DNA of 64,000 nucleotides, taken from contig CM075193.1 in assembly GCA_037577475.1 (NCBI GenBank), forward strand, positions 4,523,185 through 4,587,184. Direction: 5' to 3'. Under the pieces are notes generated by a model that worked only from the letters and a program-made list of their open reading frames with translations, was not told the DNA's origin and did not search any database. This stretch comes from Chaunax sp. Z400. Its lineage: Eukaryota > Chordata > Actinopteri > Lophiiformes > Chaunacidae. Within the stretch, counting starts at the first letter, position 1; each line of letters begins with the position of its first letter. Position numbers and translations under genes: made by a program. This document shows positions 49,101-62,319 of this stretch, piece after piece.

Positions 49101-51877
49101 CTGGAGGTGACAGTTTGTTGGCACCCTCTCTGGGCCGGTCAAACTGTTTGACCTGTTAAATGAACTATGTTTGATCCAATCAGTGCCTTCTGTTGTTTAA
49201 TGCATTAGTCAGATGTGATGCAGGTAAAGTGAATGAGGGATGAAGGTGAGGATTAAGCCCTGGTTGTCTCTCTGTGGATCTCACCTGACAGGCTACTATC
49301 AGAGGTGTCCTGCTGGTGTTACTAGAGCTCTATGAGAGGTTATGTCAATCACTGCCACAGTAGGAATAATTACCTAACAGTCATAAAGGCCTACAGTATT
49401 AGTCTTATTTAGCCTCTTTAGACATATCCTGATATATTAGATGTAACCTACCAACATTATTATGTATGATTAATGTGTGTGGTGGTCGATAACAGGCTTA
49501 GAAGACTTTTCTTCTAGATCAGTTAGATAAGAACCTTGTGAGTTTCCTTTGAATCCAGCAGCCTGACGTTGTAGCAGGACGTGTTTGAGTTGATGCTGTG
49601 TGTCTGGGATGTGGCTGTGGCTCAGGGGTCCTGAATTGATCTTGTGCAGCCCCTCTGTGACTGTGTCCAGGCTCTGCTTGATTGACCTGACGATCCTATT
49701 TGCAGATGTTAGGATGAAGACGTCCCATAGTGAGGTCTGGGAGCATTTCCTCGATTTTTACATATCTGATAAAATTCACCTCTTTAAGGTGCTTATATTC
49801 AACATAGTGTTTCATATTAGTATTTACACAACTCATCCTGTTCAGGCACTCAAATCTCTCATGAAAACTCACCTTTACTTGTGGATGAATTGTTTGGTGC
49901 TTGAAATGGGTTCAACACAGTCGTAGATTCAGAGAGGCAGTGGATATTTGGGTAAAACAGTTGATAAAAGTATAATGCGTCAGGATTTTGTCATGTTTCC
50001 TCAGACAGTCTTCCACTCTCCTGTCATCAGTCTCAGCATCTTTAAGGTCGCTGTGAGTAAGAACTACAGATCCAGCTACTTTCAAACCACATTTTACACC
50101 ATTTTATCACAAAGATATTAATAGAAGCTTAGAGGTGGTTCTAGAGGTAGTGACTTATCATCATCATCATCATCATCATCGAAGATTGTGATGAAGTGGT
50201 GAGTTCCCAGGTTGGCCCGGCTCAGTCCAGGGCTCTGTGGACCTTTGCCAAAGTAAAACCTGAGCCAGTCTTCCACCTCAGTAAGTCCCTATCACAGATA
50301 ACTCCGGCCTCCCTCTCATGTTTAGTATCTGAAGGCCAGACCACATTTCATGAGCTCCGTGTTTGGGATGCGTTCAAGTCTGGAAAGCATCCGATGAGGA
50401 ATGGTGGACTCTGGCAGACCTGTGCCAGAAGTCAGATAACTGTGGTGGAACGGTTAGATGATGATGTAACTCGTGGTGAACCCTCTGAACCTGGAGGACG
50501 TTTTTAACTAATTGTGAAAAGGATAAATACACACAGCTGCAGGCAGTCTTCCCTTTATAAGTCCACCAGTCATCCTGGACCAATCTCATATCCTGTCCTC
50601 TACAGTCCACCTGGATCCGTCTCATATCCTGTCCTCTACAGTCCACTTGGATCCGTCTCATATCCTGTCCTCTACAGTCCACCTGGATCCGTCTCATATC
50701 CTGTCCTCTACAGTCCACCTGGATCCGTCTCATATCCTGTCCTCTACAGTCCACTTGGATCCGTCTCATATCCTGTCCTCTACAGTCCACCTGGATCCGT
50801 CTCATATCCTGTCCCCATGAGTATTAATGTGTAGAGATGAGTCTGCTGATGAACGAGTCTTTTCAATGAGTCACAGCAGCAGCTCAAGGGGAACCAGGAA
50901 AAGGATCTCAGGCTCTGTTATGAACTCAGTTCTGTTGAGATGATAAAATAACACCTCAGCTCTTAAATTTGACCCACTGAGGAGAAGCTCCTCTGTTGGT
51001 GCTGACATCTGTTCGGACTGGGCGCGTGCAGTAGTTCCATCCGCCACTGCTTGTTATCCATCGCCACAAACAAAGTGAGGAGGATGGAGGAATGGGTTCC
51101 ATCCATCACATCCATTCCGTTTCTGGAGCATGACTCAAAAACTGGTTCATGTTTTTTCACTAAACTTTCTACACTCAACAGCCAAGTACTGACGTGGTTC
51201 CTTTACATATTTAGGAATTTGTCTTGTTTGTTTCTCTTTAGCTTCCATGGTTACAAGTTAAATTTAGGTTCATGATGTGAGGAGGGTTTCCAGGGCATAA
51301 CTCAAAAAATGTTCAATATGTTTTCATGAAACTTTATGTACACATCTCCCATATACTTAGAGGGGCCTTTAGTTTTTTTTTATGAATTTGTTTTTATTTT
51401 GAAAATGTAAGTTTTTCTCAGATATGAAATATTAAGAATTGTTCTTAACAGAGCTTCTCTCTGTCTGTCTTCAGTGAAATGCTCCTCGGCGGGTCCTGAG
51501 TGTTTCATGCTGTTCTTATTTGCAGGGTGAACGTGTGTGGAGGTCAGTGCTGTCATGGATGGAGTAAAGCTCAGGGATCGCAGCGGTGCACAAAGCGTGA
51601 GTACAGTCAGCTCCTTCCAACACGTCACATGGAGTCTCCTCCCTCTGCTCTGTTGTCTCCTCACAGAATCTTTAAAATGTGGACGTCTTCATGTAGAATG
51701 GGGGGGGAAAGGAAATAAAGAATTAAGTTATGAAAATATTTCAAACATGTTCGAGGCGTGTTTACCTCCCTCACTAGAGCGTGTGTCCATCATACCGAGG
51801 CTGCAGTCCTCTAGCAGCGGCAGCCACCGGTTCGATTCCCACCTGTGGCCCTTTGGCACATGACACCGCCCCCATCC

Positions 51878-51916
<39 letters not shown>

Positions 51917-52839
51917 CCACTTCCTGTCTCCTCTTCAGCCATCCTGAAATAATACAGGCCGAAAAAGCCCAAAAATATAACTTAAAAGAATTAAATCATA
52001 AGAGTATTTTAACTTGACCACCACATGACCTTTGAATTCAGGAAGAGTGTTCCGTTGACACCAGTGGTGCAAATTTCTCTCTGATAACAAAACAGCAACA
52101 TCAAGATTGAATACTAAGTTTTTTATTGTGATCAATCCCAGATTATTAGCTCCTGTCAGGTGTATGGATTACAGCAGATATGATATAAAAAAAAGTCTTT
52201 CGATACAAACTTTACTCCTCCTCTCTTTCCTTAGGCTAACGGAACTTTAATTCAATTCAATTCAATTTATTTGTATAACACTAAATCACAACAAAGTTAT
52301 ATCAAGGCACTTTCCAAAAAGAGCAGGTCTAGACCGACTCTTTATTCTACAGAGAACCAACAATCCTGAAGAACAACATGACGTAAACAAGAAGAACATG
52401 GAGAAAAAACTGACTTTAACAGGCAGAAACCTGGAGCAGATCCAAGAAGCCAGGGGGGCGGAGCCTCTGCTTTGAACGGTTGGGGTGAGAGAGAGCGAGA
52501 GAGAGAGAAAAGTTGGGAGAGAGATGGAGAGCGAGAGAGAAAGAGATGGGGACATAGATGGGTCTCCGTTCATAAAGTGTTCTTTCAGGCCGTCAGTACA
52601 GTCCTCACTCCTCTCTGATGGTTCCCACGTTACCTAAAACCTGAATGCATCAGGTTATCCTGCAGCCTATAGCTACATCTGTGAAATCATGTCCATTTCC
52701 CTCTGATGTCATAGTCTGACGGGACGACGACAGACTGATGGCAGATAAAGAAGCAACCTGTTTGTCGTTATCTGGTAAACGTCTGTGACGGAACGTCAGG
52801 AACGTTCCTGCCATAAGGTCACAGACATGGACGGAGATG

Positions 52840-52872
<33 letters not shown>

Positions 52873-55800
52873 CAGCAGATGATAGTAGTTAGTGAGTCAA
52901 CACTAGAACAGGCCCAGAATTTAAATGCCCTGGTCAGAACTCTGTCCAGGATGCTGACTCTAGCCGTCCCCCATCCCGCCGTCAGTCTGTGGGAAACGCT
53001 GGCTGCAGAGCACAGATTGTTTTTGCTTCTTTTCTTGGCAGCACAGCCGACAACATGTGACTCAGCTGAACAGAAATGTGATTCAGGAGGTGATCAGGAG
53101 ACATTCCAGTTCCTCCTCCAGACTGGAGGAAGTCAAACGGCGGTTTGATTTCAGGACAGAATAGCATTTTGTCAAAACCTCCACAGTGAAGACATCGCAG
53201 TATCTGGTAGAAATAGTAACTTCGTAGAATCACTCAGTTCAGCCAAAATGTGATGGAAAAAGATGGATACATGACTCCTCTATAACTGGCTCTGTATAAA
53301 CTTAATAAAGTTAAATCCCACCTCAAGACAGGATCATATCAATATTACTGTTCAGCTCTCATGTTTTAGTTGATATTAGAGATGTCTCAGCCAATCCTAA
53401 AGATCCATATGGTGGCTGGTCAGAATAAATTTGATTGATCACTGAGGATACTAAAGCGGATCAATGCTGAGGTTTTCCTTCCTGGACTTGTTGGGTTTTA
53501 GTCCACGTCAGCCTGCGGTGTGTTTCAGTGCAGTTCAGTGCTGTCAAAGGATCATCAGTAACGACCAGTAGAGGGCAGCAGTGTAGCATCTAGTCTGCTT
53601 TATCCACAGAAGAAGAAGAACCAGCGGCTTTGCTCTGTTATGTTGAGACTGGAACAGGGACCAGATGAAACTGAAATGCAGGAATGTCTGATTTTTTTTT
53701 TTCTTCTGGTCTGGAACAAAGGATCCAAACTACATGTGTGAAAAGGTCCCGCCTCTCTCTACCAGTGACACATTCAGGTGGCAGCTCGTTATCTTTAGCA
53801 TTAGCTGACCGTTGCTTTCATTGGCTAAAGTGACATACGTCATCAGTAGCAGGTCCTGTCAGCTGTGGCTAATTTACATTTATTCTGGGGGAACTTGATG
53901 ACGAGCTAAAATGAATAATTTTCTTTTTTTCTCGTCTCCATGACGGTTCGTCTCTGAGTGACGGGGTACGGAGCTTTCCCAAAATACTTCACCTTATTCG
54001 TTCATTAACTTTATCAGTTGTGCTGTACAAACATATTTTAAGCTGTATTTTACCCTCTTCCATAGTTTGGTTTGTTTGTTTGTAATGCAAAAGGTACTTT
54101 ATGGATTTCCATGAAACTGTGTGGAGGGGTGAGGCTTTGGTCTGGCGAAACAAACACACAAACGAGGATTGTTGTTCGCAGCGGAGGTATGAACTCTACT
54201 GATGCCCCCTCTAGTTTAGGTCTGGGTTGATTGTCCTGTGGTGAAGCCAATTCCAGTTCAACATGGTGTCCGTCAGCAGCAGACACCTGAGGCCTGAATG
54301 CAGTCCAGGTTCAGTAACATGCCAGACACCTCAGTTCACAGGGCTATGGTGGAGCCACACTTGTGTCATGACTGTCGCTGGGTGTCTGGGTAATGTCCAC
54401 ACCCATACTTAGCCAGCACTGCAGATAGAAGCTGAATGGAGTGGTTCCCGGCTGTGAGAGCTAATGGCCCACTGCAGGTGATCATGTCGCAATAACTCCC
54501 TCTCCATGTAAAGACAGATTTAAGACACACCTGGAGACCACAACATACCCAGACATTAATGTAAAGACGTCAGCAGATGGGTGGCATTATGAAACCGAGG
54601 TTCATAAAGTACCCGTTACTGCTGTGTACGGTGACACTTCATTCATACACTAGGATGTGTGATTGTTTTAGATATCTGTAGCTGCCCCTCTGCAGCTCTG
54701 TGACAGACCAAACCCAGATGAAGGAACTGGTGGCAATGGAGACCAATTTTTTTATTTTTTTTGTCTCCTCTGACGGGGTCATAAAGTTGTACTTGAACAC
54801 TGTGTTCGGTAGTCAGAAGGCAAACCAGGTGATCTTTATTCACAGTGTTTTTGTGACAGATAGATAGACAAGCCTTCTGTCCTTGTCCTCTTGACTATAG
54901 CCACTTGCCTGCTTGGCTTTTCTCCTACTCTGAGTCTCTTTTAGCAAACAACCAATCAGTGATGTCTTTCACCAATGGACTCCACCATTGATTCAATCAG
55001 CCCAAAAGTCACCAACAAGGGTCAACTAGTGCCAGCAGTGTGGGACACATTGGAAAAACCAGGTCTGAAGACGCTCTCCAACATCGGTTGATGCTAGCTG
55101 TCAGAGCGCCTGGTGCCAGGGTCATTGAATGCACCACAGACTGGATTCTCTAACATGTAGAGTGACCCCTGCCTCAAAGGAACAGGCTCATAGGGAGGTC
55201 TACATTGTATTGGCTACTTCCTCCTTATATGCTACCTTTTTATTAACCATGATGCTCTGCTCATGTGTCGCCTCTCAAGCTTAGGTCCAGGTGCATCCCT
55301 CCCACCCCCTGCTTTGGCAAAACCCTATAGAGGAAACCCTGGAGAGGAATTTTATGACCTCCTTTTCTTTATTTGGTAAAAAAAAAACAACAGTCTATAG
55401 TCAATAGTCTAATTAAAGAGAGCTCGGGTTGTCCAGATCATGAAATATGAGCCAACGATTAATCAAACTACTTATTGTGATTTTAATACAACATCCTGTT
55501 CACGTAAACTCTTTCAGGAATCATGACATCATCAATTGTTTCAGTAGTACATTAATTAGACCCGGTAAATTATCGCCTTGGCCAGGTCTTTTCAATTATG
55601 CATAAAAAAATCTCACCAACATCATAGTTTACTCTGAAATGCACCAATGACTGTTATTTCTATGTTGTGACTAAATGATGGTTATTCATGATTTAACATG
55701 TTTTCGTTGTGGGTACTTAAAAAAGTCTATTCAGTGAATCACATGATTGTTTCAGTAGATTAGAGCTAGTGAATAGAAATGACAGGGTTTTTAAACCCTT

Positions 55801-58800
55801 ATATATATGATATATATCATATTAGTATTATATATAATATATATCATATTAGTATTATGTATTATATATATAATATTAGTATTATACATATCATATATAC
55901 AGTACTGTGCAAAAGTCGTAGGGAGGTGTGAAGAAATACTGTAAAGTAAGAATGCTTTCAAAAATATAAAATTTAAATGTTTATTTTTATCGATTTATAA
56001 AATGTAAAGTGAGCGAACAGAAGAAAAACCTAAATCAAAACAATATTTGGTGTGACCTCCCTTTGCCTTCAAAACAGCATAAATTCTTTACAGCATTTAT
56101 TCACCTGCCTAAGACTTTTGCACAGTACTGTATATATCATATTAGTATTGTATATAATATATATCATATGAGTATTATATATAATCTATGTTTTTTATAT
56201 TTGTGGTATAATCTATAATATATGTAGATATTATATATATTAGGCCTGCATGTTTTTTACATTATTGTTATTAATGAGATCCTGTGATGTCTGTTGTTGT
56301 TGAATATTAGTGTCTATAGAGGGTTAATCTGTGATGACTTTGATAATGAGTCAGGCTTCTCTTTAGTCAGTGGTTACCTATCAGTGATGAACACACCGCT
56401 GGAGTCTGGAGGAGGAGGATTCGGTGTGTTATTGTGAAGAAGTTGAATGTTTAGTCTGAAAGCTTCCCTGTTGGCCAGTGATTAGTGAATCTGAGAGGAT
56501 CAGTGAGGCCCATAGTTTCTATTATTAAGCTAATATGACCTCTGAGGGCCAGCATTGACTCAGATAATATGGAATTCCTCATATATGGATGTCATATCAG
56601 CCCACCACCACCTCAGTCTTTGTCCCAGCTGCATTCAAGTTTATACAGGCTTTTTTGCAGTTCCCCATAAAGCCTGAGCAATTTTCTTTTCTTCACTCTG
56701 GAATGTTGGGTCTTACATCACAGCGGTGACACAAAGAAAATCATTATGCCTCCCAGTCTGTGCTTTTCGCTTTGGATCCCGACCACATGAAGACTGCCGC
56801 ACCCCCAAAATGTTTTTAACTCTTGCAGATCCTGAGCAGACCTTGGTGAAGGTGTGGAGGCCCAGGAAGGTTTGATCAAAAGGCCAAAGACATGACCATG
56901 ACCGACCTATTTCCTGTCCCGGCTAACCAGTAACTGACCCTCACTTAGTCCGTCACCCCGTCCCAGAGTGGAGCCCCTTTGGAGCCAACCTCAGTCTGAG
57001 AGGAAGGGAGAGAAAAAATAACAGATGGTGGCCTCTGCTCCAGGCCAGAGAGACGTGGGGGAAATAAAAACTATTTACGCTGGTCGTAAAAGAAAGAAAG
57101 AAAAAAAAAAGCTTCACTCCAAAGTGGAAAATTAACTGTGGGGCTATTACAAAATGCTAACAGAAGTTTGCTCCAGTGGGGCTGGTTGAGAAGCACCGAT
57201 GACATCAGCAGTGATTACATCTTGGGAGTAATCAGGTCATCTCTCTGTGGATATGATGTCACTCAACTGATATTAGAATAGTGACAGTAGGACATTTTTT
57301 AGACTGAAGTTGCTGACTGTATATGTGAAAACATTTTAGCATGTCTTTATAGTCTGTGACACTCAGCTTCTTGTTCAACTGTAACTGGTTCAGTTTATCA
57401 TCAGACTCTGACACACTGTGTGCTTTAGGCAAATTAAACAACCGTAAACCAGTCAGGATCCCACCACGGCTGCATTTCATAGGAAGAATGAACTCATCTA
57501 AATTGTCCCTGTTAATTGAAATTCTTGTAAATTGCACATCTGAGAAAACGTTTTGATAAAATGTTTATGTCCCTGCTGTCTGTTCTCTATTATACATTTG
57601 GGCTGATTGGTGACAGACAAAGATGTGTTTTTAATTTAATTATGTTTGCTTTTACCCTGCATAAGTTTCTACATGAAAATACTGTAATCCAATGAAACTC
57701 TGCTGGTGCTCAGCTTTAGCCCATCACAGAAAAGTCACCTTGCAGGTAAATTGTAGCCATAAGAAGCCAGTCTCTAGCCAGAGAATCATGGCAGTGCTGG
57801 TCTGCTCACCTCTGCATCATAGGGGGGCTACAAGCTGACTCAAAGCTTCACCAGAGGCCAGACGTGGTTCCATCGTCCACACTGTCATTTGGGAGGACTG
57901 CATGCATGAGGCAAACAAGCTGAAGAGCTGTGCCAGAGAGAAGGCTGGAAGGCACACTGTCTGCCTATCGCCCATCAAAGAGGTGTACCGAGGCTTTGCT
58001 GGCCATTAGCTGTGCAACCACTTCACTCTGCTTGGCATCACTGGGGCAACTCAGAGGAAAACCATCACGTCCACCATGCAGACCACAGAGAGAGCCTCCA
58101 GATGGTTGTGGATTAGTAGGAGTGTTCTGTGGGCTTATGACGCTGGAGACACAAACCAGGCTCTGGTCAGCGCGGGCTGGGTCACCTGAGACCCGAAACA
58201 CTTGATGACCTCAGGAACATTATTGAAGATGAGTCCCAGCGTATCCCTAGGATGTATCTGAGGTTCATTCGTCCCTCATGTTCACTTCCTGCTCAGCACC
58301 AAACAGCAGACAAAGCTCCAGACGAGCTTAAGATCATAGTGGAGCATCTAGCAGTTAGAGAACCAACTGCTACCAGGCCTTTATATGATGCTGCCTTGTA
58401 TTGAAGGCCCGACTTTATTCCTAGTTCCATCTGTCTGACACGTGTGATTGGTCACATTTTTTAGTATGAAGCCTCATTTCAATCTGCTTCTGTTTGCCCT
58501 GTTTACACTTTTAATACAAACTAAATGTGTCCTGTAAAACTATAAGCCCTCTAATGTTTCAGTGGATGGAACCCTTCATGTTTAACAGGGTTTTAAAAGG
58601 GTTTAACAGACTATAAGCAGCAAACGCCTGAATTTAATCCCACCTCAGTTTGGACCTGGAAGAACATACCAGGTACATTTACTTTGTGTACCAGACATTT
58701 ACAGTATTTATATTTCCAGATTCAGCCGCAAGCAAAAAGAGAATATTACCCAACTTATCAATGTCATGCAAATCTACATATATGATCAGTTTCACTTGTA

Positions 58801-59706
58801 TGTAGTGTGAACAGTCGTACACCTAACCCTAACCCCAACCTGTACTATGAGGCAGGATTTATGGTTAGGTCACCTCAGGGTTAACCGGTGCCTCACGTCA
58901 TACTAATGTATGCTGCACTCCTAAAGACCCAACTGGTTAGCGGTGACTAATATCCACTCTTGTAATGTCAATCACTGGCTGTGACAGAGCCAAAAGGTTT
59001 CACTTGAACACACCACAACGACTACTGTCAATTTGCAGTGGGCGTTAAAAAGGACTCTGGATCTTCCAGCATTAATGAGAGAAAAGGCAGAGCAGCAGTT
59101 CTGTGTGAAGGCACCATTAAAGCTTTAAATTAGTGATACTATCTGATGTTTTTAACAGCACGCTTTAGCCTTCTAACCCCATAGTTGTATGATAAATGAG
59201 GTGCAGTGTGAAGAATGAACCTTTAAAGTCATGAAGAGTTAAGTCTTCTTTATCCATGTGCTTCATCCGTTTCCCTGTGTTTTTGTACGTGTGACTCACC
59301 ATCATCACTCATTTTCTTCCTCCATCTGTCTCTCCTTCCTCTCCCTCTGCTCCTCCTGGGTTTGTGTTGTAGCCAATTGCATCCCTCAGTGCCAGAATGG
59401 AGGAATGTGCCTCAGGCCTCAGCTCTGTGTCTGCAAGCCTGGCTCAAGTGGGAAGGCATGTGAGCATAAGATGGTGCACACACACCCCTATCCAGCCGTG
59501 CCTGGGAATGGACCCATCAACGGACACACCACTGGACACACTAATGGACACACTAATGGACACAGTGTGGCCCCCCAGCGGCCCATACCTCAGCGAGGGG
59601 CTCCAAATGGTTACGTCTCTGCCCCTTCATCAAGTAACGTGGCCCAGATGAAGCTAACTGTCAAATCAGCCCCCCACCTTGTACAACCACACTACATCCA
59701 GCATCA
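45828..59706 (+). CDS. ltbp1: LTBP1, latent TGF-beta binding protein 1, long form (first three coding exons)
   Basis: Exons 45828-46159, 51526-51596 and 59373-59706 join in one frame (332+71+334 nt, about 245 residues), ending in phase 2 and continuing beyond the window. The order is signal peptide, basic/Gln-rich low-complexity region, a CGGQCCHGW four-cysteine motif, then an EGF-like domain. This is the N-terminal order of the long LTBP1 isoform. LTBP1 is secreted, disulfide-bonds to the latency peptide of TGF-beta through a later TB domain (outside the window), and anchors the complex in fibronectin/fibrillin matrix. It lies downstream of TTC27 in the same orientation, as in human 2p. Other LTBPs share the EGF exon, but the VNVCGGQCCHGWSKAQGSQ stretch and the gene neighbour favour LTBP1. 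Confidence 0.9.
46365..46760 (+). repeat. Dispersed fish repeat (family of 7,185), longer copy
   Basis: 'CCCACCAAGGTTCATGGAAA', 'GTAGTTTTTGTGTCATCC' and 'CAGACAAACAAAGACACGGG' close the element; the part before it is less clear. Lies in LTBP1 intron 1. Confidence 0.45.
46760..48130 (+). repeat. Interspersed repeat with four internal periodic units
   Basis: Begins 'AAAGCTGCAAGAAGCGTTGA' plus 'ACGGGCCCTC', a known start of a common fish repeat. It contains four units of the form ATGGCGAA...TTCGCCACGCTGCCATGG...CCACACC at 47,151, 47,316, 47,747 and 48,051, each followed by a 'CATAAAGATCT/ATCAAGGTCTTATAG' type phrase. Non-coding. It occupies LTBP1 intron 1. Confidence 0.7.
48235..48885. repeat. 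ACACATTATT-type low-complexity array
   Basis: About 650 bases of irregular units of TTATTACACATTA with GCACATTAT and ACATCATTA variants. Open frames (HYYTLLYI runs) are artefacts. Confidence 0.93.
48890..50155. other. LTBP1 intron 1, no recognised feature
   Basis: No exon or clear repeat, except a possible short LINE-tail scrap at about 49,840-49,880 (QALKSLMKTHLYL). Confidence 0.4.
50574..50812. repeat. 36-bp minisatellite
   Basis: Seven units of about 36 bp (TCCACCTGGATCCGTCTCAT followed by ATCCTGTCCTCTACAG). Because 36 is a multiple of three, it stays open on both strands (SVSYPVLYSPPG on +, MRRIQVDCRGQD on -). No gene context supports translation. Confidence 0.95.
51526..51596 (+). CDS. 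ltbp1: LTBP1 coding exon 2 (four-cysteine motif)
   Basis: The acceptor is TTTGCAG at 51525 and the donor C|GTGAGT at 51597. With split codons it encodes VNVCGGQCCHGWSKAQGSQ followed by RCTK, almost identical to human LTBP1 in this segment. The CGxxCCxGW motif is shared by the N termini of LTBPs and fibrillins. Confidence 0.93.
51880..51915. repeat. (CT)n microsatellite
   Basis: CT dinucleotide run about 285 bases after the donor of LTBP1 exon 2. Confidence 0.9.
52245..52600 (-). repeat. Abundant teleost dispersed repeat
   Basis: 'TTCAATTCAATTCAATTTAT', 'CACTAAATCACAACAAAGTT', 'ACAGGCAGAAACCTGGAGCA' and 'GGTTGGGGTGAGAGAG' in order match a very common fish interspersed element that starts with (ATTCA)n and ends in GA-rich sequence. 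Superfamily not decided. Confidence 0.7.
52844..52872. repeat. Short (GT)n microsatellite
   Basis: About 14 GT units in LTBP1 intron 2. Confidence 0.9.
52880..55795. other. LTBP1 intron 2, no recognised feature
   Basis: About 2.9 kb with no exon, RNA gene or well-supported repeat. Confidence 0.4.
55800..56190. repeat. AT-rich tandem repeat split by a MITE
   Basis: Units of the form ATATATCATATTAGTATTAT occur three to four times at 55,800-55,895 and resume after the MITE at 56,131-56,190. Confidence 0.85.
55900..56130. mobile_element. 231-bp Tc1/mariner-type MITE
   Basis: Perfect 18-bp terminal inverted repeats CAGTACTGTGCAAAAGTC / GACTTTTGCACAGTACTG, flanked by TA on both sides as expected for Tc1/mariner insertion. 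The interior is AT-rich without coding capacity. The end sequence is that of a widespread vertebrate MITE group. Confidence 0.95.
56200..57750. other. LTBP1 intron 2, no recognised feature
   Basis: No exon or repeat family recognised, apart from a short GAAA-rich run at about 57,088-57,110. Confidence 0.4.
57780..58410 (+). mobile_element. Degenerate retrotransposon ORF fragment (C-terminal region)
   Basis: + strand pieces in shifting frames: a CMHEANKLKSC region, then GFAGH, LGITGATQRK and ERASRWLWI. This resembles a conserved GCRGFAGxSL...ASRWLWI segment found at the C terminus of fish retroelement proteins. Many frame breaks; the clade is uncertain. Confidence 0.5.
58420..59370. other. 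LTBP1 intron 2, distal part, no recognised feature
   Basis: Only short AT-rich sequence and a three-unit CCTAACCC/CCAACC run at 58,821-58,840; a pyrimidine tract precedes the exon 3 acceptor. Confidence 0.45.
59373..59706 (+). CDS. ltbp1: LTBP1 coding exon 3 (EGF-like domain and Gly/His/Thr repeat)
   Basis: The acceptor is GTTGTAG at 59372 and the donor CA|GTAAGT at 59707. It starts with a six-cysteine EGF-like domain, CIPQCQNGGMCLRPQLCVC ending in GKAC, without the calcium-binding consensus. A proline-rich linker with a short tandem peptide (NGHT/TGHT units at about 59,516-59,565) follows, then VAQMKLTVKSAPHLVQPHY, which aligns to the VAQMTLTLKPKPSV segment of human LTBP1. The GHT repeat has no counterpart in the human protein as I recall it. 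Confidence 0.92.
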
Positions 59707-59760
59707 GTAAGTACCACACCTTGATTACCTGCACCAAGTAGGCTGTGTTTTCACCAGTGT

Positions 59761-59797
59761 CTGTTTGTTTGTTTGTTTGTTTGTTTGTTTGTTTAGC
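59761..59797. repeat. (GTTT)n microsatellite
   Basis: About nine GTTT units, 55 bases after the donor of LTBP1 exon 3. Confidence 0.95.
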
Positions 59798-59799
59798 AG

Positions 59800-61045
59800 G
59801 ATTAGAAAAAAACACTCAAAGGATTTTCAGAAAAGACTTTGGTCTGTGGAAGGAAAGAACTCATTATATTTAGGAGTGTATTCAGATCAAAGGACGGGTC
59901 GAGGAATACTTTTTACTTATGTTGTACTTTAACATAGTAAGAAAGTTTGTTTTTTTAATTTACCATTTTTGTCAATCATGCATAAACTACCTGGTGAAAG
60001 AGTGGAGCATGTGCCAAGAATCAACCATCAGATTTTAGAGTGGATCCAGATAAAAGGGTCGATCCATAATTGGGATATCCACGCTGATGGACTCCGATCT
60101 TGTTGGAATTTAGATGGGGTTTAATTAGGCTATAAAAGGTATTTAAATTATTTATTTATGTTATTTGATTTAAATCAGCTTCCATCAACTTCACATTCAT
60201 AGTTTGACTAACTGACTCTTGGAGAAGGTCAATGGAATCACTCCTTGTGTTCTACTGCCAAGCATAGGATCTAGATGAGACCTGAACCTGGTTTATATCT
60301 GCATCTGTAAGGGGAGAGTTAGATTTTCACATTCTGTTATGTTTCATAGTGCACACACACCGACATGCATTCATTGTGGAGGGATTTATGTTATACCTCC
60401 TCAGCAACAACCATGGCTGGATATTTTTGGACTGTCCATTATAAATATCTCACATCTGTCCCATTGTCGTTAGCGTGAGGTGTCAGGAAAGGCTTGAGGT
60501 AATTTCTTTCATCTTAAAAAATCAAGGCTGACCTGATTAGATCCTGAACTGATAACATTCAAGGCCAGAAAGTCTCTGTGATCTCAGGTCAACCTCATTC
60601 AAGGAATGTCTATACGTCTGGCACAAAGTGGACTGGAGAATGAACCGATTACATTCAGGTTGTCAAAGGTCACCTCACAGAGGACGGTCATAACTCAGTG
60701 ATTCATATCCTGGAAGGTTGAATCAGAAGCAGCTGGACTTCTATTTAAGGTCTGAAGATGTTTCATCCCTCATCCAAGAAATCTCTTCACTTCTTAGGTG
60801 ATTCACATGCACAAATGTCTGATAGGAGAAAATGAAGCGGTAATGACATCCCAAAACACTCTTCTGACCATGTTTCAACACCAGAACTCAGGACCACATG
60901 GGTGTCAGAGTTCCATCAAAATTGATTTCTTTGTTCCGTCATCCCTCCCTTTATTGTTATTGCTGCCGGAAAAAAAAAGATTTTGCTGTATTTTTTGCTT
61001 CAAATTAATAAAAAAAAATACCGGCAGAAATGAGATGCCCATGGA
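59800..61045. other. LTBP1 intron 3, no recognised feature
   Basis: No exon or clear repeat before the TG tract. Confidence 0.4.
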
Positions 61046-61050
61046 GTTCT

Positions 61051-62312
<1,262 letters not shown>

Positions 62313-62319
62313 TTGCGGT

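Noticed and set aside
58815..58845. Telomere-like CCTAACCC stretch
   Set aside because: Only about three imperfect units in an intron; too short for an interstitial telomere array.
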